NCBI GenBank assembly: GCA_020847045.1
Contig: JADLCT010000057.1
Coordinates: 1-64,000 of the forward strand
DNA: 64,000 bases
Direction of reading: 5' to 3'
DNA from: Bryobacterales bacterium
Lineage (GTDB): Bacteria > Acidobacteriota > Terriglobia > Bryobacterales > Bryobacteraceae
Below, one piece after another: positions 25,342-34,054 of this stretch (position 1 is the first letter of the stretch; every line of letters begins with the position of its first letter). Both the position numbers and the translations under genes were made by a program. The notes beneath the pieces were generated by a model. That model was not told the origin of the DNA. It ran no database searches and worked only from the letters and a program-made list of their open reading frames with translations.

Positions 25342-27099
25342 TCAACCCCCGATGGGGGGCGGAGGAACGAGAGGCAGTTTGGGCCAATCGTCGGTGCGTT
25401 TCTCCAACTCCAGATCCTCGAACAGGACGCTGGGCGAACAGATGGTGTGTGTGGTGACGTAGCCGGTGGGCGACAGCGAGGCGAGCGAACTGCCCTGGCC
25501 GATATAGTCGAACACGGATTCGTCATCGGCGGCGGCGAAGATATCGCGCAGCGAGCGCGAGTTCACTCCGCGGAAACGAAGGCCGCGCACGAGCTCTTCC
25601 CGGCCATCGGGATAGACGCGGTAGACCAGGGTGGGCAGGCTCACCATGCCGCCGCCGCGCTGGCCGCTGGCTTGCGCGAGGGTGCGCATCTCCTGAAGCG
25701 AGGCGGCCACGGGCAGATCCAGCTTGCGGATGAGGAGGCCATAGGGCTTGCCGCGCTGCTGAACCATCCCGATCAGTTTTTGTTTCAGCCCGGCGAGCGT
25801 CGTTGTTTCGTTGGCCTTCACAAACAGGTTGCTGAAGGAAGCCACGGCGCCGCCAAAGGGGCCCGGCAGGCGGGCGCGGCCGTTGGAGCCCTCGAACCCG
25901 CGAATGGGCGTGCGGCTGAGCAGGAAGGCCTTGAGCGAACCCTTCTCCACCACCTTGAGCGGTATGGGCTTGATGCCCTCCACATCCACAGGATAGGAGC
26001 CAAACAGGGGACGGCCCTTGTAGACCGTCTGCGTGGGGTCGTCCACGGCATCCATCCATTCGGGCAGGATGCGGGAGCCCATGCGGCCCTCCAATTCGCT
26101 TGCCGTCATGGGAACCGGGCGTCCGGGCTCGGAGACGGGCTTACGCATGGGCGCCAGTTGCGCACCGAGCAGTTGCGCGAACAGTTGCGGCGAGGCGGCG
26201 CCTTCCACCAGCACGGGGCCTGAGTAGTCCTCCCCGGCGGGGGCCTTGAGCAGGGCCGCAATGTTCGAGGCAACCTCTTCGGCGCCCTTCCGCATGACCT
26301 CTTCCGGGGGCAGATCGTCGAGATGGCGGCCGGCAAACACGGCGGCGTCGTGAAGGGGCATGCCGTCGGCGGCCTGGGCATCGGCGCGCAGGCGCAGGCT
26401 GAACAGGTTGTCGGCCATCCGGATGGCCGCGCCGCCGGTGTTCACCAGGTAGGCGGTGGAATAGCCGGCGGAGAATTCGACGGCCGAGTTCAACACCTGC
26501 GGGAAGCTGTCGAAAACTGTCGAAATGCGCCGCGTGCGCTCCTTCCAGGCGGCCTCGTCGAGTTGGATGGTTTGGCGAGGCTCCAGATAGCGCACCGGTT
26601 CGGCGGGGGCGAAGTCGTTCAGTTTTTCCTGCTGCGTAACGTTCTGCAGAGCGGCGCGCTTGCGGGCGATGGCCTGCAGGGCGCCTTTGTAGGCGCGGTC
26701 GGCGGCGAGCCAGAATTCACGGCGCAGGACGAGGGGGCCGGCTTCGAGAGGGATGCGCCCTCCGCCCATGCGTCCACCGAAGAGCTGGCTGAAAATGTAG
26801 TTCGTGTTGTCGAACTCCGGCGAACCGGCGCGAATTTGCACGCGCGGAATGCGGGCGCGGCCGGAATCGGCGCTGATGAGCGCGCCCAGAACGCAACTGA
26901 CCGAGTACGAGTAGGTGTCGTCGAGGGCGAACTCGGCAAAGTAGGGTGAAGGAAGGTTGGAGAGTTTAAGTGACTTGGTGCGTTCCAGTTCCTGCTGGAG
27001 AGCGGTGAGAATCTCATCCTCGCCGGCCGCCTGTTCCTGAGCGGAGAGAGAGCGGGCGGCGGCGAGCAGGGCGGCGAACTGGCGGCGTGAGAGATCCAT
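25342..27099 (-). CDS. TldE/PmbA-like partner of a TldD metallopeptidase, probably exported
   Basis: The 585-residue protein is homologous in layout to its upstream neighbour: the TldD/PmbA N-terminal domain, the central LQxPVS-type core (VSEPGRPVPMTASELEGR), the GFEGSNGRARL segment and a C-terminal PDGREELVRG motif shared with the neighbour. It lacks an HExxxH zinc motif, as expected for the TldE/PmbA half of TldD/E. The N-terminus (MDLSRRQFAALLAAARSLSA) has an Arg pair and a short Ala-rich stretch that may be a Tat-like signal. The start overlaps the tldD stop by one base (TAATG). Typical PmbA is about 450 residues, so this version is enlarged. Confidence 0.82.
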   Translation of the reverse strand: MDLSRRQFAALLAAARSLSAQEQAAGEDEILTALQQELERTKSLKLSNLPSPYFAEFALDDTYSYSVSCVLGALISADSGRARIPRVQIRAGSPEFDNTNYIFSQLFGGRMGGGRIPLEAGPLVLRREFWLAADRAYKGALQAIARKRAALQNVTQQEKLNDFAPAEPVRYLEPRQTIQLDEAAWKERTRRISTVFDSFPQVLNSAVEFSAGYSTAYLVNTGGAAIRMADNLFSLRLRADAQAADGMPLHDAAVFAGRHLDDLPPEEVMRKGAEEVASNIAALLKAPAGEDYSGPVLVEGAASPQLFAQLLGAQLAPMRKPVSEPGRPVPMTASELEGRMGSRILPEWMDAVDDPTQTVYKGRPLFGSYPVDVEGIKPIPLKVVEKGSLKAFLLSRTPIRGFEGSNGRARLPGPFGGAVASFSNLFVKANETTTLAGLKQKLIGMVQQRGKPYGLLIRKLDLPVAASLQEMRTLAQASGQRGGGMVSLPTLVYRVYPDGREELVRGLRFRGVNSRSLRDIFAAADDESVFDYIGQGSSLASLSPTGYVTTHTICSPSVLFEDLELEKRTDDWPKLPLVPPPPIGG

Positions 27100-28769
27100 T
27101 AGTTGGCGCCTCCCCCGGTGGGCGCCGGAAGCAGAGGCGGCTGGTCGCGCGACTGGTCCTTTTTCTGAATCTCGATTTCGCCGATGAGAAGGGCGGGCGA
27201 GATGGCGCTGACGGGAACCGAGCCGGATTCCGCTCCGCAATAGCCGTTAAAGATGCCGGGCTTGTCCGCGGCGGCGAGAATCTTGGCGAAACTGGCCAGG
27301 GGCGTGCCTACCAGGTCGGCGCCGCGCACCAGTTCCTCGCGGCCATCGGCATAGACCTTGTACACGACCAGAGGGATGACCTTGAATGCTTGAAAGCCCT
27401 GGCGTCCGGTGGTGGTAAAGCCGCCGGTGATGTCTTGAAAGTAGTACCCGTAGGGCTTGTTCTGGCGCTTGATCTGATCGATCAACATCTCACGCAGACG
27501 CTTTTCGGTGACAGTTTGCGCTGCCTGCACAATGAGGTTGGACTGGCGGGAGACCGCCTCGGCGCCGGCCTGTTTGCGGCCATGTCCGTTGGAATGAGGG
27601 AACCCGGCGATGGGCGAGCGCGACATGAGGAAGGTTTTCAGGATGCCTTGCTCGACCACGGCCACGCGGCGCGCCCGCACGCCCTCATCGTCGAAATCGT
27701 ACCAGCCATGGAGATCCTCACCGGAAAGCTCGTGCAGCGTCGGGTCGAAGACGACGGAGAGGAACGGCGGCAGCACGTTTTCGCCGATGCGTTTGGTGAA
27801 GGTCTGGCCGTCGGACTCGTCCTTCTGGCGGTGCCCTTCGATGCGATGGCCGAAGATTTCGTGGAAGAAGACTCCAGCGGCGCGTCCGCTGAGAATGGCG
27901 GGGCCGACGTAGGGTTCGACGAGCGGAGCGTCGAGCAGGCGCGTGAGGTCGCGCGCGACACGGTCGATGGCGTCCTCGATGTCCTTGTCGTTGGGAAGCT
28001 TTTTCGGGTCGGCGGCGGAGAAGCTGTCCGAGGTGCTGAGATCCATTCCGTCGGCGGCCTTTGCCTGCGCGACGATCATAATGCGGGCAAACGGGCGACC
28101 ATGCTGGAGACGCGTTCCTTCGCTCGAAACAAAGTACTTCGTTTCGCGCATGGCCGTGACCGTGACTTGCGAGCTGAGCACCTTCGGATATTTCGAGAAG
28201 CGCGCGGAGAGTTTGCGCAGCCGGCCGGCCCACTCCTGCTGATTAAAGGCGATGGCGGCGGTGGGGATGGTGGCGGTCTCGGGTTGCTCGACGGAAAAGT
28301 CGTCGGCGGCGGTCTCCTTGTCGGCGACCTTCACTTCGCGGTTCGTATTGATATTGGTGAGCCGCTGCGCGGCCAGGCGGTAGACGCGGTCGGTTTCAGC
28401 CCATAGCCGGCGCTGGATGGCTGCGGCGGAGTCGTCCAGGGCGACGGGCACGCCGGAGGCGAAATCGGGCATGTCGCCGCGGATCTGATGATAGTTGTCG
28501 AGTTTTGCCGAACCCAGCCGGATGGAGACGTCGAGCGAGCGCTGGTGGCGCGTGTGATTCGACGTGATGGCGCCCAGGACGGCGCTTACGGAGGAGTTCT
28601 CCTGCTCGACCACGGAATAGGAGAGGAAATAAGGCTTGGGCTCGGCTTTGTCCTGTAGTGTAGTGAAGTTCCGGTTCAACTCCGCGGTCAGAATCTGGAG
28701 CAGCCCGGCGGGTCCGGCAGCGGAGAGGAAAGCGGGAAAAACGAGTGCAAAAGCGAGGATTTGCCGCAC
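27099..28769 (-). CDS. TldD-family zinc metallopeptidase with signal peptide
   Basis: The 556-residue protein contains the TldD zinc motif, GVFFHEIFGHRIEGH near residue 303 (HExxxH followed by EG). It also has the DFDDEGV block, the GFPHSNGHGR segment and the C-terminal YADGREELVRGADLVGTPL of the family. TldD/TldE cleaves unfolded peptides; in enterobacteria it matures microcin B17 and degrades CcdA. The GTG start at 28769 gives an N-terminal signal peptide (LAFALVFPAFLSAAG), unlike the cytosolic enterobacterial enzyme. The frame is open further upstream but the extra residues look non-coding. Coupled to the TldE-like gene and followed by lptFG. Confidence 0.85.
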   Translation of the reverse strand: MRQILAFALVFPAFLSAAGPAGLLQILTAELNRNFTTLQDKAEPKPYFLSYSVVEQENSSVSAVLGAITSNHTRHQRSLDVSIRLGSAKLDNYHQIRGDMPDFASGVPVALDDSAAAIQRRLWAETDRVYRLAAQRLTNINTNREVKVADKETAADDFSVEQPETATIPTAAIAFNQQEWAGRLRKLSARFSKYPKVLSSQVTVTAMRETKYFVSSEGTRLQHGRPFARIMIVAQAKAADGMDLSTSDSFSAADPKKLPNDKDIEDAIDRVARDLTRLLDAPLVEPYVGPAILSGRAAGVFFHEIFGHRIEGHRQKDESDGQTFTKRIGENVLPPFLSVVFDPTLHELSGEDLHGWYDFDDEGVRARRVAVVEQGILKTFLMSRSPIAGFPHSNGHGRKQAGAEAVSRQSNLIVQAAQTVTEKRLREMLIDQIKRQNKPYGYYFQDITGGFTTTGRQGFQAFKVIPLVVYKVYADGREELVRGADLVGTPLASFAKILAAADKPGIFNGYCGAESGSVPVSAISPALLIGEIEIQKKDQSRDQPPLLPAPTGGGAN

Positions 28770-28985
28770 AAGCCTCAGGGTATCATGCGGGCTCCGGCGG
28801 AATCGCGGCTTACAGCAAGGCCCTGGAAGCGGGCCTCGTTCCGGCGCATGCGGACGAGGCAGTGAGTCCGGCCGGCACGAAGCCTTCGTTACCGATGTTG
28901 AGATCGCAGGGCTTGGCGTCGAGTTGTTTGTTGTCGAGCGCGGTTTGGCACACGCCACTGACGAGTGCGCGTGCGGTGAACTGGC

Positions 28986-30122
28986 TCAGGAAGGGGCCAG
29001 CAGCGCGCGGGCGTGGCGGACGCGGGCGGCGGCCTCACCGGCTGTGGCGGCCAGGGCGGTGAGGTGGCCCATCTTGCGGCCGCTGCGGGCGGCGGCCTTC
29101 CCGTACAGATGCAGCTTGACGTCGGGCAGCGCGAGCGCGGCAGCCCAGTTGGGTTCGCCCTGAGCCCACAGGTCGCCGAGCAGGTTGGCCATGGCGGCGG
29201 GACGGAGCAGACTGGTGCAACCGAGAGGCAGGCCGCAGATGGCGCGAAGCTGCTGTTCAAACTGCGACGTGACGCAGGCATCCACCGTGAAGTGGCCGGA
29301 ATTGTGGGGACGCGGCGCGAGTTCGTTGATCAGCACGCGGCCGGAATTTTCCAGGAAGAATTCGACGCAGAGAACCCCCTCGACCTGGAGAGCTTCCAGC
29401 ACGCCGCGGGTGATCTCGATGGCTTCCCGGGCCGCTTCGGCTGGAATGGAGGCAGGCGCCGTGGTGATGTCGAGAATGTGGCGGTCGTGCTCGTTTTCGA
29501 CGGCGCCGTAGTGCGCGAAGCCGCCGTCAAGCCCGCGGGCGGCGACGACGGAAAACTCGCAGTCAAAATCGACGAAGGCTTCGAGCACGCATTCGCCGCC
29601 ACCGGCGCGGGCGTAGGCCGTGGCCAGATCGGTGTTCTCGTCCAGAAGCGCCTGGCCTTTGCCGTCGTAGCCGAAGCCGGCCGATTTCAGCACGGCGGGC
29701 AGGCCGATTTCGGCAATCGCGCGCGGAAGGGCATCCAACGAGTTCACCACTTCGAATGGCGTGACGGGGAAGCCCTGGTCACGAAGGAAGGTCTTTTCGC
29801 GGAGACGGTGCTGCGTGATGTGGAGGATCCCGCCCGATGGGCGGACGGGCGCGAATTCGGCGGCGGCAGCCGTGGCGGCCGAAGAGACGTTCTCAAATTC
29901 AAAGGTAACCACGCTGACCGACTGGGCGAAGCGGCGGACGGCATCGAGATCGTCGTAGCTGGCCTGCACCTCCAGATCGGCCACCTGCCCGGTGGGCGTG
30001 TCGTCGTCGGGGGAGAAGGTATGAACGCGGTAGCCCAGGCGGCGGGCGGCGATGGCGAACATGCGGCCCAACTGTCCGCTGCCGAGCACTCCGAGAGTGG
30101 CGCCGGGAAGGATGGGGTTCAC
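28986..30122 (-). CDS. purK: 5-(carboxyamino)imidazole ribonucleotide synthase
   Basis: The 378-residue ATP-grasp enzyme starts [20 protein letters not shown], the conserved PurK N-terminus. It has GFGYDGKGQ for the ATP-binding loop, [22 protein letters not shown] and [18 protein letters not shown] with metal-binding residues. It carboxylates AIR with bicarbonate and ATP in purine synthesis. The GTG start overlaps the purE stop (GTGA), so translation is coupled. About 216 nt of non-coding DNA separate it from the tldD operon downstream. Confidence 0.95.
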   Translation of the reverse strand: MNPILPGATLGVLGSGQLGRMFAIAARRLGYRVHTFSPDDDTPTGQVADLEVQASYDDLDAVRRFAQSVSVVTFEFENVSSAATAAAAEFAPVRPSGGILHITQHRLREKTFLRDQGFPVTPFEVVNSLDALPRAIAEIGLPAVLKSAGFGYDGKGQALLDENTDLATAYARAGGGECVLEAFVDFDCEFSVVAARGLDGGFAHYGAVENEHDRHILDITTAPASIPAEAAREAIEITRGVLEALQVEGVLCVEFFLENSGRVLINELAPRPHNSGHFTVDACVTSQFEQQLRAICGLPLGCTSLLRPAAMANLLGDLWAQGEPNWAAALALPDVKLHLYGKAAARSGRKMGHLTALAATAGEAAARVRHARALLAPS

Positions 30123-30622
30123 GAGAGCGAATCCTCGAGGACGCGCTGTGTTTGAGCCTGGCGGAAGGCTTCGAGCTTTTCGGCGTACTCGGGCCGGCCG
30201 TTGGCGAGGATGGAGACGGCGAGCAGGGCGGCGTTGATGGCTCCGGCCTTGCCGATGGCGAGCGTGGCCACGGGAATGCCGCCCGGCATCTGGACGATGG
30301 AGAGCAGGGAATCGACGCCGCGCAGGACGGCGCTTTCGATGGGCACGCCGAGAACGGGCAGCGTGGTGTGCGCGGCGGTCATGCCGGGAAGGTGCGCAGC
30401 CCCGCCGGCGGCGGCGATGATCACCTCGACCCCCCGCCCGCGCGCGCCCTTGGCGAACGCGGCCATGAGATCCGGCGTGCGGTGGGCGCTGACGATGCGG
30501 CATTCGTGCGGCACGCCAAATTGCGCGAGTGTTTCCACGCAATGCTCCATGGTGGCCCAGTCGGAGCGGCTGCCCATGATGACGGCGACAAGCGGGGGAA
30601 GGGCCTGCGTCTCGGAAGGCAT
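30119..30622 (-). CDS. purE: N5-carboxyaminoimidazole ribonucleotide mutase
   Basis: The 167-residue protein has all PurE landmarks: [46 protein letters not shown] with the catalytic His, and [24 protein letters not shown]. It moves the carboxylate of N5-CAIR, made by the coupled PurK, onto the ring carbon. It is the bacterial class I form, consistent with the presence of purK. It is divergent from the MFS transporter with only about 31 nt between the starts; a TATCAT/TATGATAC element there could serve both directions. Confidence 0.95.
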   Translation of the reverse strand: MPSETQALPPLVAVIMGSRSDWATMEHCVETLAQFGVPHECRIVSAHRTPDLMAAFAKGARGRGVEVIIAAAGGAAHLPGMTAAHTTLPVLGVPIESAVLRGVDSLLSIVQMPGGIPVATLAIGKAGAINAALLAVSILANGRPEYAEKLEAFRQAQTQRVLEDSLS

Positions 30623-30653
30623 GTGTAAGTGCCTATGATACGATGCACGAACC

Positions 30654-31910
30654 GTGCAGCGCCCTACGCGGATTCGCCATCTCGTTCTCTGGCTGACAGT
30701 GGCGGCCTACATGATCACCTACATGGACCGCGTGGTGATCAGCGCCGCCGTGCCTTCGATCCAAAAGGAACTGGGGCTGTCCATCGTGGCGATGGGCTGG
30801 ATTCTCAGTTCGTTCCGCTGGGGCTATGCGCTGTTCCAGATTCCGGGCGGCTGGCTGGGGGACCGGTTCGGGGCCAGGCGCGCGCTGACGGGCATTGTCA
30901 TCTGGTGGAGCGGCTTCACGGCGCTGACGGCGGCGAGTTTCAGCGCGGCCTCCATGGCCATCGTGCGGTTCCTGTTCGGCATGGGCGAGGCGGGCGCGTT
31001 CCCCATCGCCACGCGCAGCCTGTCGCGGTGGATGCTGCCCACCGAGCGCGGCTACGCGCAAGGCATCACGCACGCGGGCTCGCGGCTGGGCGCGGCGTTC
31101 ACGCCTCCGATCGTGGTTTGGTTGATCGCCTCGTACGGATGGCGCACCCCCTTCCTCGTCTTCGGCGCGGTGGGACTGGTTTGGGCGGCCGTATGGTTCT
31201 GGTATTACCGCGATACCCCTGAAGAGCACGGCTCGTTGAACGATGCCGAGCGCGCCCTCATCCGCGAGCAGTTGGGAGGGGCCGCCAAGCGCGCGTCAAA
31301 AGAGGCGCCGTGGAAAGCGATCTTCGCGGCGCGGCAGGTGTGGGTGCTTTCGGCGATGTACTTCTGCTACGGCTACAGCCTGGCCGTCTACCTGGACTGG
31401 TTTCCGAAATATCTGATCGCGCACCGCGGGTTCGATCTGAAGCAGATGGGCATCTACGCGAGCCTGCCGTTGCTCGCCGGCGTGGTGGGGGATTTTTTGG
31501 GCGGCTGGCTGTCGGACCGCTGGGCCCATTCCTCGGGCAATTTGCGGCGGGCGCGGCGCGGCGTGGGAACCTTCGGCTTCGCGCTGGCTTCCCTCTGCAT
31601 TCTTCCGGCGACCTTGACGGCGGATGCGCAGTGGAGCGTTGTGTTCACCTGCCTGGCGTTTTTCGGACTGGAACTGACGGTGGGCGTCAGTTGGGCGATT
31701 CCGTTGGATATTGGCGGTGACTTCGCCGGCTCGGTGGCCGCCGTAATGAATACAATGGGCAACGTCGGCGGGGCGATCTCGGCGGCGGTGGTTGGCTACC
31801 TGGTGCAGGGCTACGGCTGGAACGTGCCGTTCCTGGTGTCGGCCGCGCTGTGCGTGACAGGGTCGCTGCTGTTTGCCAGAATAGATGCATCACGGAAACT
31901 ATTCACCTAA
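30654..31910 (+). CDS. MFS transporter, anion:cation symporter (ACS)-like
   Basis: The 418-residue permease has 12 predicted membrane helices. TM1 ends [21 protein letters not shown], a pattern typical of the ACS family. The loop 2-3 motif is [16 protein letters not shown]4 has the [22 protein letters not shown] block seen in hexuronate, glucarate and related transporters. It begins at a GTG with almost no leader; a TATGAT -10 lies 15-20 nt upstream, so the message may be near leaderless. It is followed after 23 nt by a ferredoxin-like gene and then a Cys-rich gene, so the substrate probably feeds their pathway. The substrate is unknown, probably an organic acid. Confidence 0.85.
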   Translation: MQRPTRIRHLVLWLTVAAYMITYMDRVVISAAVPSIQKELGLSIVAMGWILSSFRWGYALFQIPGGWLGDRFGARRALTGIVIWWSGFTALTAASFSAASMAIVRFLFGMGEAGAFPIATRSLSRWMLPTERGYAQGITHAGSRLGAAFTPPIVVWLIASYGWRTPFLVFGAVGLVWAAVWFWYYRDTPEEHGSLNDAERALIREQLGGAAKRASKEAPWKAIFAARQVWVLSAMYFCYGYSLAVYLDWFPKYLIAHRGFDLKQMGIYASLPLLAGVVGDFLGGWLSDRWAHSSGNLRRARRGVGTFGFALASLCILPATLTADAQWSVVFTCLAFFGLELTVGVSWAIPLDIGGDFAGSVAAVMNTMGNVGGAISAAVVGYLVQGYGWNVPFLVSAALCVTGSLLFARIDASRKLFT

Positions 31911-31933
31911 TCCAATCTCGTCAGGAGTGAATC

Positions 31934-32779
31934 ATGCGAATCGATCCCAACAAATGCGTGGCCTGCGGCAACTGCACGTATGTGTGCCCGATGGGGGCGA
32001 TTTACGTGGATCCGGTGACGAACCGTTCGACAATTGACCGCGATGAGTGCGTGGAGTGCTACTCCTGTTACAACGGCCTGAGCCAGGAACATCTGAATCC
32101 GACGCTGGTGCGAACGCTGCGGGGAGTTCTGAAAATGTTCCGCATCCGGTTTGATCCGGAACCGGACGTGTGCCCCACGGCGGCGTTTCAACCGGAGGAT
32201 CTGACGTGGCCGCGCGTGGTGCGGCGCGCCTTTTCCGACCCGCGCGTGCCGCACGAGTCCACCGGAGTGGAGGGCCGCGGCACCGAAGAGGTGAAGACAA
32301 ACGACGTCAGCGGGCGCGTCAAGGTGGGCGAGGTTGGATTCACCATCGAGTTCGGGCGGCCGGGCGTGGGCGTGCGCTTCCGGGACATCAACAAGATGAC
32401 GGTGGCGCTGGCGGGCGCGGGCGTCGAGTTCGAAAAGAAGAACCCGATCACGACGCTGCTGAAGGACAAGGCGACGGGCGAGATTCGCGACGACATTCTG
32501 AATGAGAAGATCATGTCGGCGATTGTCGAGATCAAGGTGGCCATCGACCGTTGCGAAGAGGTGATCCGCCTGGTGTGGCGCGTGGAGAAGGAGGTGGACA
32601 CGGTGGTGGTTCTGGGCGTGGGCGTACGCTGCGACGCCAACGGCGAAGACGCCATTGTGCTGCCCGTATTGAAGAAGCTCGGCTACGATCCGCAGCGGGC
32701 CAAAACGAATATCGGACTGGGCCGTATTACGAATCCGGATGCCGTGGAAGCGCAGCCCGAGACGCTGAACGCACGCTAG
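31934..32779 (+). CDS. Ferredoxin-like protein with an unknown C-terminal domain
   Basis: The 281-residue protein starts with a 4Fe-4S motif (Cys8, Cys11, Cys14, Cys18-Pro). A second motif begins Cys39, Cys42, Cys45, but its fourth Cys-Pro appears only at Cys80, 34 residues later, so an insertion splits the second cluster site. Residues ~115-281 form a domain I do not recognise, with a strand-rich start (VGEVGFTIEFGRPGVGVRF) and a helix-rich middle (IMSAIVEIKVAIDRCEEVIR). It probably passes electrons to or from the next gene's product, 13 nt downstream. AGGAG lies before the ATG. Function is unknown. Confidence 0.7.
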   Translation: MRIDPNKCVACGNCTYVCPMGAIYVDPVTNRSTIDRDECVECYSCYNGLSQEHLNPTLVRTLRGVLKMFRIRFDPEPDVCPTAAFQPEDLTWPRVVRRAFSDPRVPHESTGVEGRGTEEVKTNDVSGRVKVGEVGFTIEFGRPGVGVRFRDINKMTVALAGAGVEFEKKNPITTLLKDKATGEIRDDILNEKIMSAIVEIKVAIDRCEEVIRLVWRVEKEVDTVVVLGVGVRCDANGEDAIVLPVLKKLGYDPQRAKTNIGLGRITNPDAVEAQPETLNAR

Positions 32780-32792
32780 GAAGGAGCCGGGA

Positions 32793-33470
32793 ATGACGAA
32801 CACACTACACCGCCAGGGCGATGCCGAAAGCTTCCGGGACGACATCATCGTGTTTGCGATGTGCGCCAGGGGCAAGAATGACCAGGACGCGCTGCCGAAG
32901 CTGCGCAAGTTTCTCGAAATGGCCGTGCCGTTCGGACCGATCAACCTGGGGGATGCCCGCCATGGGGGGGCCATCCGGCCATGCAAGAATATGAACCCGA
33001 CGGCGCACTGGAACCGCGACCGGACGCCCCATCTGGATGAGGTGGTGGCCGGACTGGATGCTGTGACGACAGTGGCCGCCGTGTTCGACAACATGGAGAA
33101 GGCCAAGCAGTTCGTGAAAGCGGTGCGGGAAGCGGACCTGGGCATGTCGATCAACATCTCCAGTTCAATGGAAAACGCCGAGGGCTGCTGCGAAGCGGCC
33201 GGCATCAAGCGCCACAGCGTGGGCTACTCGCTGGGTTTCGAGGGTAAGACCGGGAAACTGCCCAATACGCAGGTTCTGGAGTTGATGACCATGTGCGGCC
33301 ACGGGATGGTGGCCGGGTCGCTCGCCAAGAAGATGATTGATTGGGTAAAAGAGGGGCGGAGAACTCCGGAAGAAGCCGCGAGTTATATGACCCGATTTTG
33401 CTCCTGTGGGGTATTCAACCCGAGCCGCGCCCAGCGAATTCTGGAAGAGGCCCGGCACAAGACGCGGTAG
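32793..33470 (+). CDS. Cysteine-rich protein of unknown function, partner of the ferredoxin-like protein
   Basis: The 225-residue soluble protein has no signal peptide or membrane helix. Cys/His positions stand out: FAMCARGK near residue 24, RPCKNMNP near 69, EGCCEAAGIKRH near 132, TMCGHGM near 170 and FCSCGVFNP near 206. A bound metal or Fe-S cluster, or a thiol-based active site, is plausible. The segment NISSSMENAEGCC and the MCGHGMVAGSLAKKMIDWV helix look like a ligand-binding site. It is the last gene of the MFS-ferredoxin operon (13-nt gap, AGGAG before ATG). I do not recognise the family. Confidence 0.6.
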   Translation: MTNTLHRQGDAESFRDDIIVFAMCARGKNDQDALPKLRKFLEMAVPFGPINLGDARHGGAIRPCKNMNPTAHWNRDRTPHLDEVVAGLDAVTTVAAVFDNMEKAKQFVKAVREADLGMSINISSSMENAEGCCEAAGIKRHSVGYSLGFEGKTGKLPNTQVLELMTMCGHGMVAGSLAKKMIDWVKEGRRTPEEAASYMTRFCSCGVFNPSRAQRILEEARHKTR

Positions 33471-33488
33471 GGTGGACGGGCGAGCGGC

Positions 33489-33592
33489 GTCCACAGCATT
33501 TCCACAGAAAATTCACAAAGCGACAATGTAAGTCATTCATTTTTCTAAGCAAAAAATCTGTGCATGGCGTTGGCGAATCTTCCTGTGGACGA
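33489..33592. other. Cluster of five degenerate DnaA-box-like CACA nonamers in an AT-richer gap
   Basis: In 104 bases there are five sites ending in CACA: GTCCACA-type at 33489, ATTTCCACA at 33498, AAATTCACA at 33509, and on the other strand CCATGCACA at 33559-33567 and TCGTCCACA at 33584-33592. Four of them match the DnaA box TTATNCACA at 7 of 9 positions or so. None is perfect. The gap is richer in A and T than its surroundings (TTTTTCTAAGCAAAAAATC). The neighbouring genes are not typical origin neighbours. Confidence 0.25.
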
Positions 33593-33639
33593 TTGGTGCA
33601 GGTGAATAGCCGTGTCACACTGGGTGTGTTCACTCCTAC

Positions 33640-33855
33640 ATGATCATGCCTAAATTCGTTCCTGTTGACGCGGAGTGCCTACAGCGTTCTCATCAAATTG
33701 ACGATTATTGTCTTGGGAATTTAGACCCCTCCGCGGTTGAGCGGTTAGAGGCGCATTACCTGTTCTGCCCGTCGTGCGCGGAGCAAGTGGCTACAACACA
33801 AGAGTTTTTGTGGGCGTTTCGGTCCGTATCCGCCCGCACGGAGTCCTCGCGCTAG
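33640..33855 (+). CDS. Small zinc-binding anti-sigma-like protein
   Basis: The 71-residue protein carries the zinc-binding anti-sigma motif H-x3-C-x2-C (HYLFCPSCAEQV) after an acidic helix with IDDYCLGNLDP, the usual layout of the zf-HC2/ZAS domain. There is no membrane helix, so it would act in the cytoplasm. The stop codon sits inside the loop of an intrinsic terminator, which supports it as a genuine single-gene transcript. A sigma-like gene follows in the same direction. Codon use is less GC-biased than its neighbours. An ATG 6 nt downstream (33646) is an alternative start. A CACAC-TGG-GTGTG hairpin at 33616-33628 precedes the start. Confidence 0.65.
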   Translation: MIMPKFVPVDAECLQRSHQIDDYCLGNLDPSAVERLEAHYLFCPSCAEQVATTQEFLWAFRSVSARTESSR

Positions 33856-33872
33856 GACTCTCAGTTTTATTT
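33841..33872 (+). terminator. Intrinsic terminator overlapping the stop of the anti-sigma-like gene
   Basis: GAGTCCT, a 6-nt loop and AGGACTC form a perfect 7-bp stem, followed by TCAGTTTTATTT. The TAG stop of the preceding gene lies at the loop/3' arm. A second small stem with a T-run (TATCAT-tcgc-ATGATA-TTTTT, 33872-33892) follows directly and may back it up. Confidence 0.7.
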
Positions 33873-34054
33873 ATCATTCGCATGATATTTTTCTGTAAGG
33901 CTCCCCACTATTCCTCTGACGCCGTCTGAGATACGCGATCCGCTTGATGGGCGCTTGAGGGAAAACAAGCAGTACCGCCGGCAAGCAGATCTCCACGGAA
34001 CCCTGTGCGGGTTCTGTCAGTTCCGACTGAGCGGTGGATGGAGGAGCACGAGCA

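Noticed and set aside
23500-26223. A 907-codon open frame on the plus strand
   Set aside because: It lies fully antisense to the lptFG and TldE genes. Its product is a Gly/His/Ala-rich sequence with no domain, as expected of the complementary frame of GC-rich genes.
33472-33639. oriC called with confidence
   Set aside because: The nonamers are imperfect, no dnaA/dnaN is near and the composition switch is about 11 kb away, so only a weak finding is kept.
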